Source: Triangularia verruculosa
Lineage: Eukaryota; Ascomycota; Sordariomycetes; Sordariales; Podosporaceae
Direction of reading: 5' to 3'
NCBI GenBank assembly: GCA_033296885.1
Contig: MU863991.1
Location: 1-64,000 of the forward strand
DNA: 64,000 nucleotides
Under the pieces are notes generated by a model. That model saw nothing but the letters and a program-made list of their open reading frames with translations. It ran no database searches and had not been told where the DNA came from. Made by a program: the position numbers and the translations under genes. Within the stretch, counting starts at the first letter, position 1, and every line of letters starts with the position of its first letter. Shown here one piece after another: positions 44,010-54,726 of the stretch.

Positions 44010-45938
44010 TCACCTACCCGGCATGTGGCCCGGGTAGTTCGTGGTCGGATATCCGTTGTTGCCGTTGTTGCTGTTGGCGCCCGTCGAATATCCGTTGTTG
44101 CCGTTTGGGCCCGTCGTGTGTGCGCCGTTGCCGTTGGCGCCCATCGTGTGTGCGCCATTGCCGTTGGTACCCATTATGTGTGCGCCGTTGCCGTTGGAGC
44201 CCATCATGTGTGCGCCGTTGCCGTTGGAGCCCATCATGTGTGCGCCATTGCCGTTGGAGCCCATCATGTGTGCGCTGTTGCCGTTGGAGCCCATCATGTG
44301 TGCGCCGTTGCCGTATATAGGAACATTGCTCCAGTGATCATACATACTGTCTGACGATGGACTCAAGTATGTGGGGGAGGCATAGGCGTTGGAGGCTCCG
44401 GGCGAGCTCGTGAATCCGGCGCGGTTCAAACCAAGACCCGGAGGCGGCGGTGCTGTGAGACCTGGGGGCGGCCCGTTGGCAGTAGTGAAGCCATTGGGTC
44501 CGGCGTGCCCTCCGTTCAACCCGTTCAAGGCTCCTGGGCCGTTTTGGCCAGGAGCTGGAACTCCGCGAACTCCAAGTGGGTTTTTGGAAAAGCTCAGACG
44601 GATTCCTCCCTTGACACTGTTGTGGAGGGTGGCTCCGTACAACTCATTGAGTGCCTTTGTAGCAAAGGTTATGTTCTCAAACTCCACGAAGCACATGGGT
44701 CCGTTCGACTTTGTGCGGAAGCAGAGCCGTCTGTAGCCCCGCTGTTTGGAGAACAATGCCTTGAGCTCCTCTTCAGAGGTATCGACAGGCAAATTCCCGA
44801 CGTAAAGGGTATTGCAGGGAGGGTTCTGGTCGGCTGGGTTGGCAGGCGGCATCTGCGACCTGCCGTATGGTTGCGGCGCGCCAAAGGACCCCGGAGTGTT
44901 CATCATGCTTGGTGACATGGTGGTGAAGGCTTGGTGACCACCATACTGACCGAGAGGCTGAACAGGTGGGTTGGTGATGACATTGAGAGACATGCTTGCC
45001 ATGCGACTCGTGAGAGGGATGTGCGGAGCAGTCTGTCGGCGTTGCAAGCCGCTCTCGACAAACATGTGGGTTTTCCCAAGAAGTTGATCAGTGTCTTCAT
45101 CGTCGTTGGTAGCATCAATCATCGACTTGCCCAGCATTCCATTGCGCTCGCCCGGGTGTGTGCCAATAGGTGATTGAGGACCGAAGACGTCGAAGCGACC
45201 ATCTGCTGTCCTAAAGTCGCTATTGTATGCGCCATTCCCAACCACTGACTTCTCCATAGCAGTGAAGTGGCCATTGAAGCGCGATGTGTGGCGCGACGAC
45301 GGCGCAGTCGGGACAGCGCCATGAACCGTTGCGGACGTGCCAACCGGGAGGGTCATGTCGCTCGGGTATCTCTTGCCCAGCGCTGTGGGACTCGTCGGGC
45401 CAACGATTTCGACAATTATGTCGGCGTCGTTGGAGACATTGCGCTTGCCGTCAAGGTTATTCTTGACCTCGTACGCGCCAGCGGGGTTCCTGAATTTCAG
45501 GTGAGCAGCGCGCCAGCCATTGTCGTCATCGGAAAGAAACTCGATGCTAACCAGGTCCTTGGAGAAGATCAGCATGGCGCGCAGCAATTTCTCATCAGTG
45601 TCGGCGGGCAGATTGCGAATGACGGCGGAGGAGAGGCTCGGCCGAGGGGCAGGGAATGGCGTGCCGACGGGAGTGGCCGCGTTGCCATTGCTGTGACCGT
45701 CGAACGAATCGGCCTTCGGCAGGGTGGGCGGGTAGGTACCCAGGCCGCTCCCTATCGCGGGAGTCCGATGCTGCACGGGGAGAAAGCTCGAGGCGGCCAT
45801 TGCATTATTTGTCGTAACGCCTGTTGTCCCTAGAAAAGACTTGACGCCGTTGCCGTTGGCGGTCAAAGAGGCGAACGATTGAGGAGGAGGAGTCGGCCCC
45901 TTGGAGGATGCACCGCCTGAGATCTGGTCCCCAGTCAT
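44010..45938 (-). CDS. Whi3-like RNA-binding protein with C-terminal decapeptide repeats
   Basis: A single-exon ORF of 642 aa starting MTGDQISGG. A divergent RRM-like domain spans about 104-180 (VIRNLPADTDEKLLRAML). The well conserved C-terminal RRM spans about 374-455 (NTLYVGNLPVDTSEEELKAL, CFVEFEN, KGGIRLSFSKNPLG), the signature of Whi3/Whi4 proteins. Yeast Whi3 binds mRNAs such as CLN3, and the filamentous Whi3 of Ashbya forms condensates that position cyclin and polarity transcripts. Between and after the RRMs lie Asn/Gly/Pro/Met-rich low-complexity regions. The C-terminus carries seven near-perfect copies of GNGAHMMGSN plus a degenerate eighth, which may promote self-assembly. Confidence 0.9.
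   Translation of the reverse strand: MTGDQISGGASSKGPTPPPQSFASLTANGNGVKSFLGTTGVTTNNAMAASSFLPVQHRTPAIGSGLGTYPPTLPKADSFDGHSNGNAATPVGTPFPAPRPSLSSAVIRNLPADTDEKLLRAMLIFSKDLVSIEFLSDDDNGWRAAHLKFRNPAGAYEVKNNLDGKRNVSNDADIIVEIVGPTSPTALGKRYPSDMTLPVGTSATVHGAVPTAPSSRHTSRFNGHFTAMEKSVVGNGAYNSDFRTADGRFDVFGPQSPIGTHPGERNGMLGKSMIDATNDDEDTDQLLGKTHMFVESGLQRRQTAPHIPLTSRMASMSLNVITNPPVQPLGQYGGHQAFTTMSPSMMNTPGSFGAPQPYGRSQMPPANPADQNPPCNTLYVGNLPVDTSEEELKALFSKQRGYRRLCFRTKSNGPMCFVEFENITFATKALNELYGATLHNSVKGGIRLSFSKNPLGVRGVPAPGQNGPGALNGLNGGHAGPNGFTTANGPPPGLTAPPPPGLGLNRAGFTSSPGASNAYASPTYLSPSSDSMYDHWSNVPIYGNGAHMMGSNGNSAHMMGSNGNGAHMMGSNGNGAHMMGSNGNGAHIMGTNGNGAHTMGANGNGAHTTGPNGNNGYSTGANSNNGNNGYPTTNYPGHMPGR
44073..44312. repeat. 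30-bp coding minisatellite in the Whi3-like gene
   Basis: About eight 30-bp units encoding GNGAHMMGSN and variants (GNSAHMMGSN, GNGAHIMGTN, GNGAHTMGAN, GNGAHTTGPN, GNNGYSTGAN). The units nearest the upstream end on the coding strand are almost identical and divergence grows toward the stop codon. Copy number probably varies between strains. Confidence 0.95.
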
Positions 45939-48328
45939 GCCTCACGATGCATGTAACGTCGCGTTATCCAACAGCAGCCAGGGCGACGATCGCGACGATC
46001 GAGTGTGTGGGTGAGATTGCGAGTGCGAGTGCGTGGGAAGAACGGGTGGAGATGGAGCGACGGATTGACCAGCGACAGCTGTGCTAGTGGAGCAGTAGCT
46101 GTCAGGTACAGATGGCGGATGTTGAGGAGGTGGTCTGGTCGGGTCGGGTCTGGTCTGGTGGATGGTTGGGATGGACAGGGCCGACGAGTCGCGGGCCGGT
46201 GCGAATTGGTGAATCGGCACAGCAGAGGTAGGTGCGCGCGCCGATGGAGACGCGACGACAGAAAGACTGGACGCGGGTAAAAAAAAAAAATAAAAAAAAA
46301 GATTGGTGATGTGATGACGAGGTTGGAGGGGCGCGCAATATGACAGCCCGTGGAGGAGTGGTGCAGCACAGCCAGGTACAGCAGCGCAAACGAGGACAAC
46401 GACGTTTGGGAAAAAAAAAGTTGGGGGTTGGAGAAAGATTGAGTGGGTGGGAAGGGGGCAGCTTTGTGTGCTGTGCAGGATGAGCTGTCGCAAAAGCGGG
46501 ATTTGGGACGGGACTGTGCTCAGTGCTCAGCCGAGTGAGAGAACGGCTGGTGGCTTTCACTGGAGGTCAATTCCACAGGTACCGTTGGGTCGAGGCACGG
46601 TACCGTACCATCAAAATGTTCCTACCCCCAGTGCCGCAGAAAAGAGGAGCCTGTGCCCCGGTCGCTGATAGGCGCGAGTGAGGTACCACGCTTGTTGGTC
46701 CTGGTCAAGCCAAGAACCAGCACGTCTTCAACCCTGACAGAGAGCTTGGACAGGAATCTGTCCTGTGCGTTGATAATCAATGACAAGGAGGTCGAACGGC
46801 TGGAGACGGTGCAAGGTGAACGACGCCAAACGGTTGGAACCCGGAACGGTGAGCCAGAGACAGAAACGACAAATCAGCGGCGGGAACGGGCTTGACTGAA
46901 ACCGAGAGCGGGTAACCGTGGTCTTGTCTTAGTAAGTCTTGTCCTTTGGTTAAGAAGAATCTCACCTGGGCTGGCTCACTTGATGGATTGGGCGGCGAAT
47001 AATGCGTCAAGTGAGTAGTCGATGGCTCATCAGGCTCTTACCATCCACATAGGCACCCAGACATTACGAGGAACTCGTGGACTGTCACCCAGTGTATGTT
47101 TGGTTGACTTCATGCCCAGGCTCTCTAATCTGCTCAACAACTGATACCTAAAGTGATAGAAGGCCGTGTAAACCCAGTCAGCTCTCGAGCAGCACAAAGG
47201 CCCCGTGACGCCCACGATACCCTACGAAGCATGCCGGATTGTTCCAGAAGCCGCAGGCTCTGTAGGTACCCAGGAAGGACCTCAGTCTACCGAAGATACA
47301 CGTGCAAGGTCAACGACTCCAAGGTGCTTAAGCCTAGCCTCTCAACAATCATTTTGTCTCCTCCCATGGTCCTCGATGCTTGAGAAACACATGCTCGGTT
47401 CCTTTGATGTATCGGTCTCGCACTGTAATCCAAGACGCCACCTTCTCGCAGCGTGAGAGCTAGAAGCACAAAGAACCGAAGCAGAGGCTTTCAGCCTGAG
47501 GTATTTCCCACAAGCCTCGTGGACCTCGGCGTCCGGTGAACCGAGCAAAGGCTCAAAGATGGTGGGTTCGATGAAGGGAGATATGAAGACCGGTGTGGGA
47601 CGACAGAGAGGGGTCAATCCTTCTGAAATATGCCGACTCCTGCAATGGTGTTCTCATGCATTCTGCCTAGTGGGGGCTCACGGCTGCATCCGACTGGCTG
47701 TGAGAGAAGGGACGACGGTCTATTGGGAAAGGCTTCACAGAGGCCGGTCTCTGAATGGTGCGAATATGGACTGGAGAGGTAACCCCCAAGCTCGACAAAC
47801 CGTGCCATCCATCCAAATCCCGCAGTCATGGCCATGGGCCATTGCGTCTGCACCGAGATGCAATGGGCACGGGCAGCAGGCGCATGGGCAGATGGGATGA
47901 GATGAGAGGCGCCAAGCGGCCCAAGAGGGCTGAATCTCGCCCCGAGTTTAGTGCCATCGTGCCAGTTCCTGTTCGCATGAATCGAAGTTTCCATGTCGTC
48001 GGAGATCAATCGTGAGAAGGGACGGGAGGTGGAGACGGGGAAATGGCGAAACAAACGGGAGGAGAGACCCACACAGTGCTCCCCACATTCGGAGATTCTG
48101 ACCGTTTTCGGCCCAGGGTTATATTCGACAGACCCACATAAAACGGGGCCGGGTGGAACGTGCCCAGGCCAGAACAGTCCGAGGTTCGTCCCACCAAACC
48201 TTTGCTTCTGGGGGAGGATAAGGTAAGTTTACATACGGCACTAAATGACCCACTTGTTACTGCAATACATACATGACCTCGCAGCCCGGCCGGTATCAGA
48301 AAACAGGTTTGAGAATATTACCTCTTCC
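45939..48328. other. Intergenic, including the Whi3-like promoter and long leader
   Basis: The first 600 bp upstream of the Whi3-like gene contain A tracts (46280-46300 and 46412-46420) and pyrimidine-rich sequence on the coding strand, likely a long 5' UTR. From 46.6 to 48.3 kb no gene was recognised; a minus-strand ORF at 47614-48072 has no recognisable domain. Confidence 0.45.
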
Positions 48329-48784
48329 CTATTCATTCCTCTTCAGGCCCATGCCTTCTATCAAGATCGAACGAGCCTCAATGACTTGCCTGTGTCCGCG
48401 AACCACCTGATTGCACGCCACTGACACCCACCTCGACTCTGGTGCCCACTGTAAGCAGGGAAACACGGCAGATGCATACATCTGTTCTCGAATCGAGAAA
48501 CGCCAAGCACCCGCTGCCCTGCCTACTTCAAACGGCCGGACCGTCAGGGTCAGGTAAAAAGGCTGATTGATATCACTGCGGCGGGATCGTCCTCGAGATG
48601 CGTCGTCGATGCGCGCTGCCGACTGAAACGCAGAAGCATGCCTACGACATTCAGCCTCACACCATGGGGTTTGTCGACACACGATCATTTGGCAACAACC
48701 AAGATCTCCCACTGAGTTGAATATCGCGTCACCCCAGATCCTCGCCTTATCGCCAATCGCGGGGTCCCAACCCCACCCCCGCAT
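48329..48784 (-). CDS. Possible unknown protein, 151 aa
   Basis: An intact ORF with an ordinary protein-like mix of residues in its second half (DINQPFYLTLTVRPFEVG, then WRFSIREQMYASAVF), unlike neighbouring spurious ORFs. No family, signal peptide or membrane segment is recognised, no intron supports it, and the start is uncertain. It may be a real single-exon gene, a fragment or chance. Confidence 0.3.
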   Translation of the reverse strand: MRGWGWDPAIGDKARIWGDAIFNSVGDLGCCQMIVCRQTPWCEAECRRHASAFQSAARIDDASRGRSRRSDINQPFYLTLTVRPFEVGRAAGAWRFSIREQMYASAVFPCLQWAPESRWVSVACNQVVRGHRQVIEARSILIEGMGLKRNE

Positions 48785-48839
48785 CGTCTGTCATACCAGA
48801 CAGAGAGATTTTCGCTGGCGGAGGTTATTGTATGGATGA

Positions 48840-49121
48840 ATGATGGCTCACACGGAATCCCGTCCGGAACGGTTGCCTTACCACTTCGTCCGCTGCGGGG
48901 TCGAGATGCTCCCCACCGCGCCAGAACCCAATATTCCTCGCTGGGACGGGCATCGTTGGGTCACGCGCAACCAATGTCTCAAGGCCAGCGAGAACTGGCT
49001 TCCTCATCCAGCCACAATCCCGCCGGAAAGCGAGGGCTTCCACACCATCAAGATGGTGGGGTGGAAGACGGGCAGCGTAGGTTCAGGTATTGAACAGTGC
49101 TCGGAAAGTGCCAGTGGGTGA
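48840..49121 (+). CDS. Possible unknown small protein, 93 aa
   Basis: An intact ORF starting MMAHTESRPERLPYHFV, with evenly spread Trp, Pro, His and three cysteines. The first 75 residues look protein-like (PRWDGHRWVTRNQC), the last 15 do not, so a 3' intron may have been missed near 49078. It is cytosolic by appearance; no family recognised. Confidence 0.3.
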   Translation: MMAHTESRPERLPYHFVRCGVEMLPTAPEPNIPRWDGHRWVTRNQCLKASENWLPHPATIPPESEGFHTIKMVGWKTGSVGSGIEQCSESASG

Positions 49122-51059
49122 TGGTGTGAAGTGGTGGCTTGCTTCGGTCTCCTCCCCTCCCCATCTACATCCCACATGAGCACTGCATCGTGCCCCCCAT
49201 TGTCAAACCTACAAGCGCATCTGGCTGCGTGAGCTGCGGTACCTAAGTGGCTCCGGCTTCTCCCAGCTTGCATACCCGTCGAATCGCGGGATTCCAAGAT
49301 CCCTGAAACCAAAGCAGGAGGAATGCCACACCACCACCCACTGGCTGGATTCTGTTTCTCTCCTTTTTTCGAGTGCCCAGAAGCTGAGTGAGAACTGGGA
49401 TCTTTCTCTCAACCGGCAGGCTGACCAAGCCAGATTCGCAAACACAACACCATGTTCCCGACATCCTCTGGCTGCGAATTATCAGTCTGATCTTTATGTT
49501 GACCACCAAGGTTCATCTAAATTAGCAAGCAACTCGAGGAAACCTTCCCCCCTGCGGACAGGCATGAGTTGTGACGTGATGTGACAAGCCAAAACCAGGG
49601 CCGCGGGTACGGCTCCCAACGGAAACAGCTGGCGAAACGTTGACAGAAACACTAGAAAAGGGTTATAACTGTCATCAAAGATAGATATCACAAGATCAAA
49701 AGTCGAACCCTCTTATAAGGGCCTTGTCGTCGTTTTGAACGAACCCCCTGCCTCGGAGCGACGCGGGAGAAAACGATGATCGAGGGCAAGGGGGAATCAA
49801 GTGGAGCAACAAGGGGGGGGAGGGGCACGTTTTTCGAGCCCGTCGTCAAAATGCATTGGCCAGCCGAGACTTGACGAGACAAGCTTCTGCAGATCTCCTG
49901 GCGCGAAAGGGGGGAGGGGCTTCTCCGTTCTCTGTCCTGCCAAGGACCAACAGGGCAGGGGGGAGGACCAGGGAGGGCTTGGCCATCACCGTTTTGTGAT
50001 CCGTTTTCCATCACAACTTGACCAGACGAAATAATACGATGCAGCCCCAGTTTGAGAACTTTTTATTCCCTATTTTCGCTGTTTTTTTTTGTTTTTTGTT
50101 AATTTTCTTTTACCACCACAGACTGGAGATGGAAAGGGAATGGACAAAGGTTTATTGTGACTGGCTGGATGATTCCTGCCCAACCAACAATCAGAATGGG
50201 AAATCCCACCCAACGAGAAGTAAGAGCTGATCATTCATCCCGTCCCTTTTTTTTTCCTTTCTCACTTGCATGGAAAAATGGAAACCAGTCAGGGGCCCCT
50301 CGTTCAATGACCTGCGTGGGTCGCAGGTCACATGTTTCTCTCTCCGTTGGAGGAGGGGCGGGCTACGCAATGGGACTGCGGCTCTTGTCCATTTCTTCCT
50401 CGCTTGGTGATCTTTTTTTAACGAAATCCATCCTCAATTGGCCAGAAAAGAAAAAAAAGAATATGGATTACTCGGGCATTCAATGCTTAAACGAGCAAGT
50501 AATACCCGATGACCAACGCAGGACAGCCAGTTTTGTCGGGCGAGAGTATTTGGATCATGGGGCTGTCCCCCAGCTTTGCGTTGATGCTTTGGTGTATGCT
50601 CTGTCATGATTGGCTCAGAGGGTAAAGGCTCATCACTTTTGGATGATGAAACCTATTGCCACTTGATATAGAACTCCTCGGGAGAGCATATCCAGGCACT
50701 ACACAGCAGAATGAACAATTTCCCCAAGGATAGTAAGGGCCCCTTCTCTTAGGGTCTTCGACCACCTTCGAAGACCTACCGCTACTTTGTAATGCCCTTG
50801 CGAATATCCTTTTTGGTTGTCTGGTTGCAGATATCAGTCTCTGCTTCAAAACCACAAACACGCAACAAACATTGGCAGCCAGTGGTTATCGCTTGGGTGA
50901 GCTTGGAGCTTGCCTAACAACTGCACTCCTCACAGACACAAGAGGTCACCAAAGAATATAACGGGAGTGTATTAGATCGGTAACGTATCATCACATTCAT
51001 GTGCTGCCACATGGTGGTATAGTATACAAACAAAATTTCTTGACTGTTGTCCCATCCCA
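49122..51059. other. Intergenic
   Basis: About 1.9 kb without a supported gene. It contains T-rich stretches (50085-50115 and 50248-50260) and G-rich patches. The 3' flank of the zinc-cluster regulator lies at the right end. Confidence 0.45.
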
Positions 51060-53942
51060 TCAAAAGTTTATATCCCCCTGCGCCCACGCCATGGTCACCG
51101 TAGCCCAAAGGTCATTACTCACCTGAGGTATCATCTGCTGTGGTTGATGCGGCATCGGTCTGGTTGTCTCTCCTCCCCCTCCTCCTCCACTTGGTCCTAC
51201 AGGTGGATGCCCAGCCGGCACTTGGAAGCCAGCGCCGCCGAGACCGCCTGTATTCACAAATGTCTCGTCCCAGTAAGGAAAATACCCCTCCATGCTCCCA
51301 TCCATCATCGGACAGCCCCCAATACTCGGATCATGCTGCTGCTGTTGTGGTTGCTGCTGCTGTTGCCGCTGTCTCATCCCAAACCCACCAACAACCTTCC
51401 CTATAAACCCCTCCTGCTGCTGCCTCTCCCTCTCCTCTCGCTCCTTCTCCAGCCTCTCCTTCTCAACCTTGGCTACCCTCTTCCGAAACTTCTTCCCCAC
51501 CACATAAAGCACAACCCTACTGGCACTAACAATATCCATACTCTTCTTTTCCTTTCCCTCATCTTGCAATTGCTGCTGCTGCTGCTTGCCACCTCCCGCC
51601 TTACTACCTCTAGTCCGACTCTCCACAGGAGCCTCTGCGCACATCCTCTCCAGATACCCACCCATATCCAGCCTCTCCCTCGCCAGCTTGTCATCCCACC
51701 CGGGGCAGACAGTCAATGGAAACGACATGCGGAATCCGAGTATGATCAGCAGAATAAACATCCCCCACTCCTGTCCGTGAAAGGCGTTGATTTCTTCGGG
51801 CGAAAGAGACAGGAAGTACTCGTAGAATTCCCGCAAGGTGGGGATGATGGCCAACAACCGGTCCGGGTCGGCGCGGAAGGAGGTATGGGCGGGGTCGATA
51901 AAGGGAACTTTGGTTGAGGGCATTTTTAGCAAGGGGGCGCCGGACAAAAAGATGGGGGTGAATAGCATGGCGATGCGGAGGGAGGCTTTTCTGGGGCGTT
52001 AGCGTGGTATCGAGAAATATTGACGGGGGATGAAAACGGTGAGATAAGGGGTGGGGAATATGGCTGGGGCAGCTGGGTGGTGTACCCGGCGGTATAAAGA
52101 GTTTGGTAGGTTAGGTAGCCAAGGTATGTGGATAAACTCACGCGTAGATTTAAGCTCCTCGCTCATGCAAGCCCCCCATTCTTCCAGTTGAGTTTCCATA
52201 CCCCTTATCATGAGGTTGGTTTGGTATTCAGTTTGTTGAGAGGGGCCGCCGCCGCGCGGGATTCGGCGGAGGTCGTTGGTTTCCTCCACCAGGCGTTGGA
52301 GTCTAACCTGCCATACGAGAACCTGGTCGCCTTTTAGGGTGCTGTGGCGGGAGAGCATGTCACAGCAGTGCGCGGTATATGCGCTGTATATTAGAGATGG
52401 GGTGCGGCCCCATAAGGCGGCGAATCTGTTGAGTTCGTCAGAGATTGGCGAATTGAAGATTTAGGGAAGGCTGACGTACGACGAAGCAAGATAATAACAC
52501 GCCGCATACGTCCTGATTTGCTCGAGCCTTTCTGGTGTGGGCGGGATGTCAAGGTGATCCGTCCCCGGGTCTTCATTCAACTCCAGATCAAAGACCATAT
52601 CGGCCGCCATCCGGATATACTGAAATGACTGCTTGTTCTTTGGCCTCAGGTGGAACGGATACCTGAACAACCCCCTCCCCTATCATTAGTCCCGCAACAG
52701 CGTCATGACCTGTGTCACAAAAAGAAGCAAACTTACCAAGCAACATAAACCACCAACCCCTGTAACAACTCCAGAGTCCTCTCCCCAGCCGCCACAAACT
52801 TCAACCCCAGAACCTTCCTAAACTCCTCATCGTACAAACTATGCCCCTGTAGCGTCCTGCTCCCGCTCGCGGCAGCCAGCACGGCCAACAGCACAAACGG
52901 CCTCTCTTTTGCCAGACTGGCAACCGAATCCTTCTCCGGATCGATGACCAAACAGTGAAAATGATTCAGCATCACCCCCGTAAACGTCGCGAGCAACTGC
53001 GCGGCAGAGTCAGCGTTGAACTGCGGCTGCAGCCCTAGACTGGCAACCATTCTGCTTTTCTGCTTGAATCTCCCTGCGCCTGCCGGCGCGGTGCTGCTAG
53101 GTGGAGTACAGAGCGCCGACGCGCCTACCGGTAAGGAGGAAGCCTGAGATGCAACAGAGCCGCAGTTGGATTGGTGCTCGCTGTTGAGCCAGTCCATATC
53201 GTTAGCGCTTTCATGTGTGCCGTCATAGTCGTAGCCGTAAACAGGTTGGTCATCCTCGTCTTCATCCGAGGAGAGATGAGGGACTAGACTGTTGACAGAA
53301 GACTCGTGGGCTAGGCGAAGGACCTCAAAGCTGTCGGTCACGTCGTCGTCTGCGGGCATTGGTATGTCGATTGTGAAGGTCTTGGATGGTCCAGGTGGTG
53401 GTGGGGGTGGTTTCGTAGCAGCAGCAGCAGCAGCAGCAGCAGCTGGGTCGGTGGAGGAGTCTGATCTTGATGGGTGGAAAAGGGGGGTGTCAACATTGGA
53501 TAAGGATATTGCGTGTTGGTGGGATTTTTTTAGGGAATGACCATCATACCGCTTTGACTGCCGAGGCCTTCGAGTCCGAGGCCCGGTCTTGAAGATACAC
53601 TCGCGTTTAGAGGCCAAACATCTGAGAATAAAGGTAAGAATCTGTTATTGTAAGAAGACGAGATAATTTCAGCAAGCAAAATGAAGTGGAATTATTTCGC
53701 CGAGTAGCCACGGATCTTTCAGGGGTGGGGGAAGGAAGGGGGCCAAACAAAAGGATTGTAAACTGATGTGGCAGCTTCAGGCATATGGCCCTTTTTGTGC
53801 CACACCTCACAGAAATAACCTACCTCTTGCATATCCCTAGTTGGTTGCTCGCCATGCATTTTACTTTGGCTGACCGGCAGGCCTCGCAGGCGTTGGTGAC
53901 CCGGGGCCGAGGTACCGCGGGGGCTTGTTCCGATACCTCCAT
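51060..53942 (-). CDS. Zn2Cys6 transcription factor with fungal-specific TF domain
   Basis: Five exons: 53824-53942, 52737-53621, 52480-52662, 52142-52425 and 51060-51985, encoding 798 aa. The zinc cluster is at residues 19-48 (Cys19, 22, 29, 38, 41, 48; spacing 2-6-8-2-6). The first intron splits it between Cys38 and Cys41, so a start taken at 53617 would lose four cysteines. A basic linker (GPRTRRPRQSKR), a poly-Ala run and acidic Ser-rich regions follow, then the fungal TF middle-homology region (about 240-560: HFHCLVIDPEK, VVYVAWYPFHLRPKNK, AALWGRTPSL). The C-terminus has poly-Gln and Gly-rich tracts and ends DLWATVTMAWAQGDINF. The exon 4/5 junction uses an AAAAG acceptor six bases after CCCAG; only this keeps frame. 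Target genes are unknown. Confidence 0.92.
53418..53442. repeat. (GCA)8 microsatellite coding for poly-Ala
   Basis: Perfect GCA repeats on the plus strand inside the zinc-cluster regulator's second exon, read on the minus strand as alanine codons. Likely length-polymorphic. Confidence 0.9.
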
Positions 53943-54726
53943 CTCTGTGCGGTACTAAGAAACAAAAGCAGGGTAGAAAATGACCAGTTGACTGGATAAA
54001 AGAGAATGAAGAACCAGGTGGGCTGGACTAGACAGAGAGAACCGGTTCCTTTCAATTCAAGTCCCGATGGTAGACTCCGACTGCTCCACGGCTTCGGAGC
54101 GCAAGATTTGCGCGCGTTTCTTACAGGTTGTACGCGTCCATAACTACCGATACCTTCAACGATCTCCAGCTTTGTGCCCTTGGTCCGAAGTCACTCGGTG
54201 CTTGGAAGGGACGGGCCGGCGCCAAGGGTCGGAATGGAGGTGGCCGGGGCGCAGTGGGGTCCGGAGAGGGTTGTCAGAGTCGGTCTTGGCCTCCGAGAGA
54301 GATCGGAAGATAGAGAAGTCGAGTCGAGCGGTGAAAATAGTGCGGTGGAGTCCATTGCACCATGGTGGAGAGGCTGCTTCCGCTGACCCACTTGGACCGA
54401 AACGGAAAGACCCTGTCCCTGCAAGTGAGTTGCTTCCATGTCATGCAGTGACACTGACAGGAACAAGTCCAGCGTCGGATAGATTATCATGAGGCGCGTT
54501 AATACATCATTATAAGGCTCAAGTACAAGTTATTTAACACAGACGTTTTGCCCTCTTTTCGTGCCGTTCGTGACAAAAGGGTATTATCAAGCATAAAACC
54601 AACCCACCCACCCATACATGACCACCCAACCTGCAACCTGCGCCGTCAAAAATAGATTCCGCAAACAACCGTCTACCGAGCACGCCTTCCAACATTAAAA
54701 CATCTCAGTTCGATCCATATGTAGTC
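53943..54726. other. Intergenic
   Basis: The promoter of the zinc-cluster regulator and the 3' flank of the large disordered protein. No further feature was recognised. Confidence 0.5.

Noticed and set aside
44073..44312. CRISPR array
   Set aside because: Contiguous 30-bp coding tandem repeat with no unique spacers, in a eukaryotic gene.
44041..44354. Repetitive plus-strand ORFs (VCAVAVGAHH-type repeats)
   Set aside because: Antisense reading of the 30-bp minisatellite in the Whi3-like gene.
51144..51917. Plus-strand Leu-rich ORF of 257 aa resembling a membrane protein
   Set aside because: Antisense shadow of poly-Gln and Lys/Glu-rich codons in the zinc-cluster regulator.
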